A stretch of 64,000 nucleotides of DNA from Cyprinodon diabolis (Eukaryota; Chordata; Actinopteri; Cyprinodontiformes; Cyprinodontidae). This document shows positions 39,185-48,590 of this stretch, piece by piece. The stretch is from assembly GCA_030533445.1 (NCBI GenBank), contig CM060081.1:36999111-37063110 (forward strand), given 5' to 3'. The notes under the pieces were generated by a model. The model did not search any database, was not told the origin of the DNA, and was given only the letters and a program-made list of their open reading frames with translations. Position numbers and translations under genes: made by a program. Each line of letters opens with the position of its first letter. Within the stretch, counting starts at the first letter, position 1.

Positions 39185-39365
39185 TGCAGGACAAGCTCAA
39201 GAAAATGAAGCAGGACTGCAAGAGTCTGAAGGACCAGACCAATTGTAGCAGATCAGGATGCAGGCTTCATTGCATGCTCACTGGAGCCACAAAAGACTTG
39301 CTGCTATCGGTGCTGCAGCCTGATAACCTAGAGAAGCTCTCGGACATGGACTGTAGTAGGAGTTA
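39185..39365 (+). pseudogene. possible Myb/SANT-like domain fragment
   Basis: The frame reads MQDKLKKMKQDCKSLKDQTN and CSRSGCRLHCMLTGATKDLL. This resembles the third helix of Myb/SANT-like domains found in fish Harbinger accessory proteins and related host genes (pattern KLKKLKQDYK-IKDHNN-SG). The flanking sequence does not continue the domain and no element ends were found. It may be a scrap of such a transposon; assignment is tentative. Confidence 0.35.
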
Positions 39366-40770
39366 GTGGCCTGTTCTTACATGTTCTTATTATTTCTTGC
39401 AGCAGGAGGACAGAAAGTTCCTACCAAAACGTGTGTTTGCATCCACAGTGTGTTGTTTCGTTGTTGATTTGCATGACTGTCCCGGGGTCTTTCAAAGTAA
39501 TGGAAAAGGAACATGACGAATGAGTCGGGATTCCTATTAGTTGGGTAATACAAAGCCCGGCGCTTTTAGTGGAAAAGGAGCATTTGTTGTACTCTTCATC
39601 AGAAAGCTCTACTTTCTACTGTACATTGTTCTTGCTCTTCCTATTAACATCATTTAGGTACAGGAATAGGCTTCTCTGCAGGACAACATGTTCTCACTCT
39701 GACTGCATTACTCAGAATTCACTGAAGAGTTGCAATGTGTAATATTATGACTGGCTAAGCTGCTTTTTTCCGTCCTTTCCTCATGAGCCTTTCTGTAATG
39801 TTGCAGCATTCAACAGCACTTCCCTCCAGGGCTTTTCACCTTTTAATGGGTTGCTCCAGTTTGGTCTCCCAGGAAAATGTGAAATAGCTATGACACAAGA
39901 AGCTTAGTGCTTGGCCTTACGACACAAACAAACAAAAAACAAAACATGTTTTCTTTATCACATAGCCACACAGGACTTTCAAAGTAATGTATTTCGGCAG
40001 TGTTTTGTGCGTCTGTCACAGGTATACAGGGTATAAACATTTAAAAATGCAGGTCTCAGCAGCAAGTAAATGAGGAGAGGGAAACTTTCATGTTATTCGT
40101 GAAGTGTTTTTAAATTGCATTTTCTGAGTTTAACTTTTTAAGTTTAGATTCCAAAACTTTCAGCATCTCAACTTCAAAAAACAGATCTAGAGGCAAATAT
40201 GGTGTCCTAGCGCTGTAAAATTGGTATATGTATTACAAGTATGAAAGATCGAAACATCATAAATAAACTTCCTTTTTTAGTCATTCAATAAATGCTCTTT
40301 TTAAAGTTGCTCAGCTGCAATAACAAGTTTCTCAGTATCCGATCAGACCTTTAGCTTTGTTCTTGTCTACATTGTGCTTACTTCTGTATATAATAACATA
40401 GCTGTTGATCAAAACAATATAACTATCATGAGTTATAAGGCTAAACGACTTAGAAAAGCTGTAAAAACATCCTACATTCCTCATGCCAAACAGGTGAAGT
40501 TTTCTTTTTTGGATACATTGGAATGTTTTTTCCCTAAATGAACAATTTTATGGAATCAACTCATCAATCCAGTGACCTGATGGGAAACAGGCTGATAAGG
40601 CTTCATTTATAGTTAAACTTTAAGTATGTTTACTTATATTTGTAAATATTTGGATAATTTGAGAATTAAACTCCAATCATTTCTGTCTTTAAATAGAGTG
40701 GTTGATGAATATTTGCCATCGAATTATGAAGTGTTTGATTTTCTTTAAATGTGTTAGTTTTTGTTTAAAT

Positions 40771-41162
40771 CAGAGTTGCGCCAATGACATTATTTTGCCC
40801 CGATACCCGATACCTGGCTTTGCATCATCGGCCGATACTGATACCATACCAGTTCTATTTGAAATTGATGTGTGTGTGTATATATGAAGAACTGCATACT
40901 ACTTGAATGTAAAATAATTGCCATCATGGCTTGGTTAAGCTGCTGCCTACCTTAGTGAAGCAGGAAAAAACGACTAATACGAAGTGAATCCAGTAGAACT
41001 TTTTATTGCCTACCTGGAATGGATGACAATAGTTGAAGAAACGTTTGGCTCTCAAAATGGTATCAGTGCCCTATTTGTTGGAACTCGGCGATACCGATAC
41101 CACCATTTTAGCGCTGGATTGGGGCCCTGACCGATACTGGTATTAGTATTGGTGCAACACTA
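40771..41162. mobile_element. hAT-type MITE, 392 bp, perfect target duplication
   Basis: The 8-bp sequence GTTTAAAT flanks both sides exactly (40763-40770 and 41163-41170). The left end CAGAGTTGCGCCAAT pairs with the right end, which reads TAGTGTTGCACCAAT as reverse complement. Inside each end are GATACCGATACC-type repeats (CCCCGATACCCGATACC, GGCGATACCGATACC). An 8-bp duplication and CAGNGTTGC ends are typical of hAT. No coding capacity. Confidence 0.88.
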
Positions 41163-41424
41163 GTTTAAATTTAAACAGTGTAACCTTTTTGTGGGACAGA
41201 AAAGAATTGTAGAAAAACTTAACAAACAGAAACAAAATACCTATCTGATATAGTTTAATGAAATAATTACTAAGCATAGTTGTTACTGTTTTATCTCTAC
41301 TTCATTAATGTCGTCATCTGCATGTTTACTTGTCTGTAGCAGCTCAAAACCCTTCTATGTGTAAAATACCACCTAGAATTAAAGCATTTGTTAAAATATT
41401 CTTTCTGGTCAGAGTTTGTTGTCT

Positions 41425-41660
41425 TCCTAAGTATTTAATAATATGTAGTAACCAAATAATTTTGTAATAATATAACTTTAGTGGCATTTTTTTAGCTCAT
41501 TTCACAGCAAAGAAATGTGTCTTTCTGCATTTATTCCAGTCTCCACATCTCTCTTTTTTTGTTCAGTTGTCAGTTTTCCCCTTCGTAAGTATTTAATAAT
41601 CTGTAGTAACCAAAGAATTTTGTAATAATTTTGTAATAATATAACTTTAGCTGCATTTTT
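41425..41660. repeat. direct repeat A-B-A' around an 88-bp duplicate
   Basis: The block TAAGTATTTAATAATATGTA and onward (41427-41493) recurs, with a small expansion, at 41586-41660. Between the two lies an 88-bp segment (41495-41582) that is found again without a mismatch at 42318-42405. This looks like a templated insertion with local duplication. Confidence 0.85.
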
Positions 41661-41939
41661 TTGCATGGTCTTGTTTCCTTATTTGTCTCTAGATTGTACA
41701 TAAAGCATCTACCTCTCAATTTGGTCAGGTAATCGTATGCCTAGTTATAATTGTAGACCACTACATCCAGTCCTGTGCTTCTTACTGAATTTGTTTTAAT
41801 ACTTTTTTTCTACAAAAAACTTTGGCCATATATAAAAATGTACTGCTTAATATTGTAGGCCCTCTTTTTATTTCATTTTTGCCATGTGTTTGCTCTTTGC
41901 TGTACCCTTAGGATAGATGATCCAGGATGATGTGTCCTT

Positions 41940-42025
41940 TCATTTCATTTATTTGCTGATTATATTCAGCTGTACTGCTTCTTCAAGGCTTCTGAGTTCC
42001 AGAAAGTGAACTCCTTAATGAATGC
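41940..42025 (+). mobile_element. LINE reverse-transcriptase scrap
   Basis: The plus strand reads FADYIQLYCFFKASEFQKVN, matching the catalytic F/Y-A-D-D-T-Q-L-Y block of LINE reverse transcriptases with the second aspartate lost. A closely related piece lies at 42880-43030. Confidence 0.55.
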
Positions 42026-42317
42026 ATTATGAACATGAGACTCCTTATTTTTTAATTATTTTGTAAAACTCTAGTCTAAAAAAAATACAACGTTACTATG
42101 TTTTATGTAAGAATGCAAAAAAATGACATAGTAAAATTGGCAAACTGTAAAAAAAATCATAATGTTTTTCAAAATAATTTTCTCTTTAGCATCATAGGAA
42201 GATTTTTATTTCTTATAAAGCTGAAAAAATTACTGGATTCTTTCTGTGCCTCTTCTGTCACACCTCTTTTCTTTCGTTTCAGCCTCTGAATACACAGACA
42301 TCCACATAATCTTGTCT

Positions 42318-42405
42318 GCTCATTTCACAGCAAAGAAATGTGTCTTTCTGCATTTATTCCAGTCTCCACATCTCTCTTTTTTTGTTCAGTTGTCAGTTTT
42401 CCCCT
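42318..42405. repeat. 88-bp perfect duplicate of 41495-41582
   Basis: Every base of this segment matches 41495-41582, starting GCTCATTTCACAGCAAAG and ending GTCAGTTTTCCCCT. The similarity stops sharply on both sides. Confidence 0.93.
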
Positions 42406-42879
42406 CCTCCCTCTTTCTCTAGCCTGCCTACACACATACAGGACAATGCAAGCCATTCTTACTAGCTTGAAATCAGAATAAGAGGCGACGGATGGGGACC
42501 AAAATGGAGAGAATGAGAAACAAATTCTGTCAGAAAAGCAAGGGGAAGACAGATCATTACTGTTTGGGCACACGAAGGAGATAATTAGAAAAGGATGGCA
42601 ACAATTAATGTGAGTGTGAATACATTAAACACTAACTTTAAAAATACTATGCTATGTGTACTGTGAATAAAGAAACAACACTTAGTAACATATTATTTGT
42701 GCAGAAGTTTTTGCTTGAATCGGTTGACATTCTGCTACAAAGAGTAAAAAAAATCTAAAAGCCTTAATCAAAGGCACTGCAGAATACAATATGAATAGTA
42801 TGTGAAAGCCAGTAAATGTGTGATTGTCCCATTTGTCCAGGTGAAGTGTTAGTGCCTTGCCAAATACCAGGTTATGTCT

Positions 42880-43030
42880 AACTCAAGTTTACCTCATGGA
42901 GTGCCTCAAGGCTCAGCCTTCAGCCCAGTTTTGTTTTTGCTCCTAGATATTCAATTAGAATATTTGCTGATGATAATCAGCTGTACTGTTTCTTTAAGGC
43001 TTCTGATTTCCACAATTAAATTCCTTGTGA
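42880..43030 (+). mobile_element. LINE reverse-transcriptase fragment
   Basis: SNSSLPHGVPQGSAFSPVLF is the conserved RT motif (GVPQGS--GP-LF). After a frame change and deletion it continues FADDNQLYCFFKASDF, the catalytic ADD block. It is a dead fragment; the family cannot be fixed from this length. Confidence 0.7.
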
Positions 43031-43399
43031 AAATAAAACATGGCTAGGCACAAACTCCCTGCAGTTGGCTGATAAAACAGATGTTGGTGACTCACCCTGA
43101 TGATGCTATTCAATGTGTCAATATAGATGCTCCAAGCTTTTCTGCTTAATGTAAGCCTTTCTGCTAAATGTGTGACCATTTAAGTGTCTGAGAAGAAGCA
43201 GTTTCTATCAGGTAAAGAAAAACTAAACTAAACAAAAAAAAAATTAAAACTTTTTTTGATCATCTATGTATTTCCATATTTGCATTTAGGTGACTGTAAA
43301 CCTTTATTCAGTTGTCAAAATAAAAAGGAACGGTCTTATCTGCAACAGATAAAAATTCAGCATCTACGTAGCTGACTTGCACCAAAAGAAGTGGTCCCA

Positions 43400-44440
43400 C
43401 GCAGTAACTTCAGATAGGTATATCGCTCTTTCAAGATTGTTGTGGCGTTAAAGTAGCACTCCCATTAGATTTAACCAACCATGGATCAATGTGCTGCTGT
43501 AGGTGAGGATGTGATCTTTGTTTTGTTCTTTGTTTTACTTATGCATTCATCTCAGACACATTCCTCTCCTTAAGAGACTTTAACTGAATCGATATTTACT
43601 TTATAACCATTGACCACTGTTTTGTGTATTTAGAGGTTGGTTGGGTAATGTGTTGCTGTCTGACACTCCGGCCGGATAAGTGCAGGCATCCCAAAATGTG
43701 TCAACATTATATAACAACCCCACTGAGCCCCAAACACAGGTTTCACTTGTTGAGACATAGACTCTATCATTATGTATCTAGCACTAAGAGGTTTGCAGAA
43801 TTTCCCCAGAGTCATAAAAAATATAGGGGTTCGGTCTCAGAGGGTACTTGTTTTCCTGTGTAGGATCTGGACTGAGAATTGTGGTTGGAGGTTAAATAAA
43901 CTGGTCATGGTCCTAACTTAACGCCTGAACGACTTTCATTTCAAACCTATAAAGAGGTTGCTGCCATGAGGGAATATGGTATCTCTGTCAAGGAAATAAG
44001 GTATGTGGACCGCCGTCATTTTACCATGGCTGCATGTGTTGCTAATTTCCCCGGGGTTTGTGTTGTGTCACTCTTGTCTCTGGTGACTAACGTCTTTCTC
44101 ATGAACACCTCATGCATATAAATTATTCATTCAAGCTATAAGCCTCCTTTGCTCCATACTGCAGTTCTTTGGCTCACACTTTAACTGCAGGAGGTTGTAA
44201 TGATGGATACCAATGCCATTGGTCACTCTGAAAAGTCTACAGCTAAACACCACCAAGCTCAGAAAGGGCATAGTAAATTCAAAGTCATTATGAACATTTG
44301 GGATTTTACTAGCTCTTCTGGGGAATTAAAAAAGGACTGCATTATATACATTCAGGGTTTTATAGAAAAGTTCTTAAAATGTAGTCTAGAGTCAGAACAA
44401 AAATGGTATGATACAGTCATACTTCCTTTTTGTAAATAAA
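43400..44440 (+). other. gene-like island with splice signals, unrecognised
   Basis: At 43482 a start in good context (ACCAACCATGG) opens MDQCAAV and meets a consensus donor GTAG|GTGAGG at 43502/43503. An acceptor (TGTATTTAG) at 43632 would splice in frame to EVGWVMCCCLTLRPDKC and on to a stop near 43863. A further open stretch, LTPERLSFQTYKEVAAMREY with GISVKEIR, ends at a donor AAG|GTATGT near 44000, and a 79-codon frame runs 44200-44439. Joining these last two by the obvious sites hits a stop. I do not recognise any of these peptides. It could be a decayed mobile element or a young non-conserved transcript. Confidence 0.3.
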
Positions 44441-44469
44441 AGTTGAGGAGCAGATTTTTGTGGCTGCAA

Positions 44470-44541
44470 CTTATTCAATCCAATTCAATTCAGTTTATTT
44501 ACATAGCACCAATTCACAACACATGTCATCTCAAGGCACTG
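44470..44541 (-). repeat. common teleost dispersed repeat (tail fragment)
   Basis: It reads CAATTCAATTCAGTTTATTT and then ACACATGTCATCTCAAGGCA, the reverse complement of the 12.1-kb copy's tail. It ends abruptly at about 44541, where the inverted-repeat element region begins. Confidence 0.7.
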
Positions 44542-44597
44542 ACGTATGAAAAAAAGTCTATTTTGTATAAATTATGAGGACGCTGAAGCACGCTGAC

Positions 44598-45313
44598 AAA
44601 TGTTGACATACGGCGTGCCAGGGTATGCTCATATCAGGGCCATAAGTTACAGGTAAGTTATGTGATCGTTGACATATGTTAAGTGTATGTTACTCATAAA
44701 TTGTGGTCTTTAGCTTATCCAAAATCTATGAGTAACTTGTGCATAAATTATGCCTAACTTCACAAGAACGTATACCAAACGCATATCAATGTATTGGACG
44801 AATTCCACACAACCGCTGAGCATGTTTCTAACTTACAGCTACTGTATAATGGCGTTTGGGTATAAAAGGAGGTTCACAGGAGGAAACCTTTTGTATTCCT
44901 GCAGACTGCATTCCCATCATAGAGTGAATGAGAAGGTGAGTGTGATGGATCCTCCCTGCGTTCACGGCCACCTCCAAGACCAACAAACTTAATAGCAGAC
45001 ATGACCCTGAATCTGCTGGGACTGCAAACTTTCTTTCTTTCTTTTTTCATTTTATTGATTTAGTTATTCTTTTTTTTTGCGGGCAGTAAACAGCAGCTAG
45101 GTTAATACCGTGATCAAAGAAATCTTTCTATGCAGGCCGGGAACCTCTGTGTGCATCGCTGGCCTCACAGGACAATGGCTTGTGCATCATGTAATGGGAA
45201 GTACGCTGCCGTGCGTTATGCATAAGTTAGATTGGACGTAAGTTTTGGACTCGTTATGAATACGCTATGTATACGCCCAAAATACATAGAAAGTTCCACA
45301 TATGCCAACATTT
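44598..45313 (+). mobile_element. inverted-repeat element with internal TATA box
   Basis: AAATGTTGACATACGG at 44598 matches the reverse complement of CCACATATGCCAACATTT at 45296-45313 with few differences. Both ends are rich in the words ATAAGTTA, GTAAGTT and GCATAA in both orientations, as transposase binding sites in subterminal regions often are. Inside are TATAAAAGGAGG (44861) and, 75 bp on, a donor GAGAAG|GTGAGTG (44936), the layout of a promoter and first exon. No transposase is left. The class and exact ends are not determined. Confidence 0.4.
44861..44870 (+). promoter_or_regulatory. TATA box of the 44.6-45.3 kb element
   Basis: TATAAAAGGA fits the TATA consensus. A start near 44890 would give a first exon of about 45 nt ending at the GTGAG donor. 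This is a motif-only prediction. Confidence 0.4.
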
Positions 45314-45999
45314 AAGAATATTCTGGGACGTCAAGCATATGCATTATTTTTAAGTCCTTATTATTAAATCAAATTATATTGGTGCATAGATAATTAAAAA
45401 TTATTGATGCTGGATTCAGAGTACCAACAGCAGCACATTCATGTGCGCTCTATAAAAATATAGAATATATAAATGTATGTTAAATGAAGCCTGAAAAATC
45501 TTTTCTTCTATCCCCAACTCTGGCAAGGAGAAAAGACAAGAGTCTGTTAATTTTGAATAAAGGCACAGTGTGACAGTACTGGCAGGACATAAGAGGGATG
45601 AGTAATGAAACAAGCTCACTAGATAGATAAAGAAAGGGAGAGACAGCAGAGTTTTCTGATTTTGCGAAGACATTAATCACAGAACATAGCTGAAAATCAA
45701 ATATTTGATTAAATAATCAAATCAAAAGATCCAAAGAAAGTAGACTCAATGGTAAATTCATTATATATAAACTGCAAAAGGTACATTGCCAGTGTCTGTT
45801 TAAAACTTATTCAGAGAGGCTGACTCAGGATAGAAGTTCACTCATTAACACAGAAAATAAAGATAAGGGACATCATATTTAAACATTAAGCACGGTAAAT
45901 CAAATAAAATAATTCTTCCTATTGACCCTATAGTTCAGTTAGCCAACCAAGAGGAAACACAGTTTACCAAAAGCAAGCACAACTCATGTTATTAAAAAA

Positions 46000-46864
46000 A
46001 AAAAAAAGAGTAACCCGAAAGGGGGTAAGGTTAACAAATGTGGATGTAATCCTGGACCAACAAGGATAGTCTGTAATCCACCTTCATTCGGGCCAGATGT
46101 TTAGTCATAAAGGACTGGATGTTTTTTAGTGCCCATTTCTTTTCAAGGTTTCCCTCTTCATAAGACTGTCAGTCTCTATGAGAAATCCCTGTTGAGGTTT
46201 GAGCCTCGGTCTATTGAGGTAGGCAATGAGAAAGTAGAGCCCTGAGTGGAAAACACACCAAAATACGTTACTTCCAGTGAGGCTAAACCTCTTAGGGGGT
46301 CTATGGAGTTGGGGAGGGTAGTGAAGCTGGCTACTCCATGCTGATTGGCAAATATACTAAAAGATTTTTTGACTGACAGTGTTTAGACAGCAAGGAGGGG
46401 AAAGGGATCATTCATTCAGAACAGTCCTCTTGTGCTGAACTCCTGCCTTAGTTTCTGAAATTTATTAATCCGGACTGCTTCATCAACGCTATTATCACCC
46501 GTTGCAGTAACGTTTTTATTTGTTTCAACAGTTGTTAAAAGTGACGTTTGGATTTAATTAATATCACTGAGCCTCCCCTGTTCCAGAGCAGCAGATTCCG
46601 CTGGTATCTATGTAGTTGATTTTTTTGTCTGTCCTATCCTAGTATGTTCATGAACAGGTGTCTGTAAACATTTTTAAAGTTCCCCTGACCTGACATCTCC
46701 AAGAGGAAGGCAAGGTAAGGTAATTCAACTGGACTAAAACCTAAAAAATGAGCTGGATATTGGCTGGATAGCAATACACTTGCAGTAAACAATATGCCGG
46801 TTTCAGGTTGTATTTCTGCTAATGGAATTGGTGATCCAATCAGAATTAATAATGTATCAGACAC
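46000..46864 (-). other. decayed open segments, unrecognised
   Basis: On the minus strand 46864-46634 is open (SDTLLILIGSPIPLAEIQPE and onward), then 46590-46390 gives AESAALEQGRLSDIN, a stop, and IQTSLLTTVETNKNVTATGD with NSVDEAVRINKFQKLRQEFS. The local composition is richer in coding-like codons than the surrounding intron. This might be a dead retroelement, but no family motif is visible. Confidence 0.25.
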
Positions 46865-47775
46865 AGAAATAAAGGGAGATACTTGTCCATAATAGAATAC
46901 TATGCCCTAAATAGTATCAATAAAACAACAACAAACCGCAAAAGGCAAATTTTTTTCCGTACGGAAACTTCCTAAACTTAAAAGGCAAAACACGAAACTA
47001 ATCCACTTAAAGATGATAAATATTACACATATTCTGTTCAAAGGTTACCAGCTGCTTAAAATCACAAAGGTTGCTTTACTTAGCTATGGTCGGTTCAAAA
47101 TCAGGTTAAACATTAAACAGAAGAACAGCTATCGGTGTGAAGGAAACTTGTTGAGAGGAGGAGTGGCAACAGAAAATATTACCAAGTGGCAGTATGCGTA
47201 CACAGCATGAAGCCATTACTCTGAATCTTCACAGTGGTAAGCGATTCATCTTGCTATTACTTGCATCTGCTTTCTCACTCAGTTCATCTGATTTCTGCAT
47301 AAAGAGTTATTATCAACATTTTATTATTTGGGACAAAGGGTTGCAACAACTCTTTAAGTTTTCTTTTTTTTTTCTTGAAAAAAAAAATAAGTGTCCTTCA
47401 TTGCCACGGAAAACACAGACAAAATAAATGTATAACATCAGATATATTTTAAAAAAAAAGGGCTGTTTATGCTTAATGGCTTATTACATGAAAACACAAA
47501 GATAGAGCAATGTCTAAACAAACCTTCAACAGCAATCATGTGGATGTTTTGGCAAGAGATTTGCAACAAAACACTTGATGAAAAGATAAAAAAAAAAAAA
47601 TAAGGTGGTTGAGCTTATGTATACATTTAGAAAAAAAAAACAAAAAGAAAAACAACCAAAAATTATGTATATAATTTGTAACCTAATCTGTAAAAAATAT
47701 ATCACCTGCTTAAAGTTGAATTATGTTGGAAGTGAAGATAATGGGAACAAATGTTAAATGTTATGCTGCTTAATT

Positions 47776-47800
47776 AAAAAAAAAAAAAAAAAAAAAAAAA
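47776..47800. repeat. A25 tract
   Basis: A homopolymer of 25 A. No element with a poly-A tail could be recognised to its left. Confidence 0.95.
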
Positions 47801-48087
47801 GGCATTGCATATGTTGCAGAGGGAAAGATCTCAGATCTCTACTTTGTAATAGGTTACCTTCCTGATATTTGTGCAAATTTATTTAAAATGAAATTATTCG
47901 TTAAACAGCATTTGGTTCAGTTCTACCCACAAAGCGTCAGGTATCACATTAGCACACTGCCACCAAGATGTAATTACCCATTAGTTTATCCCCTGTATTT
48001 CATATAACTAGAAGCAAGTCTGTTAATTTTATATAGACTATAATTAATAATTTGACAGTCTGACACTTTTTAAACTTCATTTAAAAT

Positions 48088-48420
48088 GTTAGGGGATGAC
48101 AGTGGCATTGGATGTAGGAGTTCCTGCAACCAAAGGGTTGTCGGTTTAAGCCCTGGTTCCGTCTTTCAATATCATTGTGTCCTTGGGCAAGACACTTTAC
48201 CTGACTTGCACTGTGATGGTGGTCAGAGGGCCAGGTGCATCTGTGTACAACATCCTCAGTTCTGTCAAGGGATCCCCAGGGCAGCTGTAGCTACAGTGTA
48301 GCTCTGCATCATCAGTGTGTGTTTGCATGAATCAGTAACTTGATGTACAGTAGTATAAAGCACTTTGATCAAGTGTACTGACTTTAAAAAAGCGCTATAT
48401 AAGTACAGGCCATTTATCAT
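48088..48420 (+). mobile_element. tRNA-derived SINE, copy 2
   Basis: The head contains GGTTGTCGGTTTAAGCCCTG with a recognisable B box (GGTTTAAGCCC). The body has TGTCCTTGGGCAAGACACTT and CCCCAGGGCAGCTGTAGCTA, and the tail AAAGCGCTATATAAGTACAG with GCCATTTA. It is better preserved than the 33-kb copy. It inserted 70 bp from the 3' end of a dock3 exon (48494), on the opposite strand. The reading frame through it is not a gene. Confidence 0.85.
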
Positions 48421-48493
48421 TTAGTTTAAATTTGAATAAAATAGATAATTTGTTTATGATTTAGGCACAAGCTACACATAGTTTACTGCTTAC

Positions 48494-48590
48494 CACATAG
48501 AGCTGCTTCCATAGTAAAGCCCATTCCTGAAGAGTTGATGTCACCTCTGTTACAATTGGGTCTTCCAGAGGCACCACAGACTCATGAGGC
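48494..48590 (-). CDS. dock3: dock3 exon: linker after SH3
   Basis: 97 nt with acceptor tgtttag and donor GTG|GTAAGC. The first base completes a glycine; then come 32 codons beginning PHESVVPLEDPIVTEV and ending QEWALLWKQLYV. This is the conserved segment following SH3 in DOCK proteins (pattern V-P-x-x-x-x-x-x-x-E-V-T-x-T-L-x-E-W). The proline-histidine at the start replaces QY of mammals as I recall them. The exon ends on a codon boundary. The intron upstream of it is 8.4 kb and the one downstream is 27.7 kb. Confidence 0.92.

Larger units (their letters stand above)
20787..48493 (-). other. dock3 giant intron, 27.7 kb
   Basis: This intron separates the WKQLYV exon from the KHKVDLFYK exon. 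Its mobile-element content is annotated separately: LINE and Penelope scraps near 24.8-25.1 kb, MITEs at 26.5, 38.8 and 40.8 kb, SINEs at 33.1 and 48.1 kb, LINE scraps at 41.9 and 42.9 kb, a gene-like island at 43.4-44.4 kb and an inverted-repeat element at 44.6-45.3 kb. Long stretches at 20.8-24.8, 27.4-33.0, 33.4-38.7 and 47.2-48.0 kb hold only AT-rich sequence and short simple repeats as far as I can see. Confidence 0.8.

Noticed and set aside
48086..48301. 71-codon cysteine-containing frame
   Set aside because: Lies wholly within a tRNA-derived SINE.
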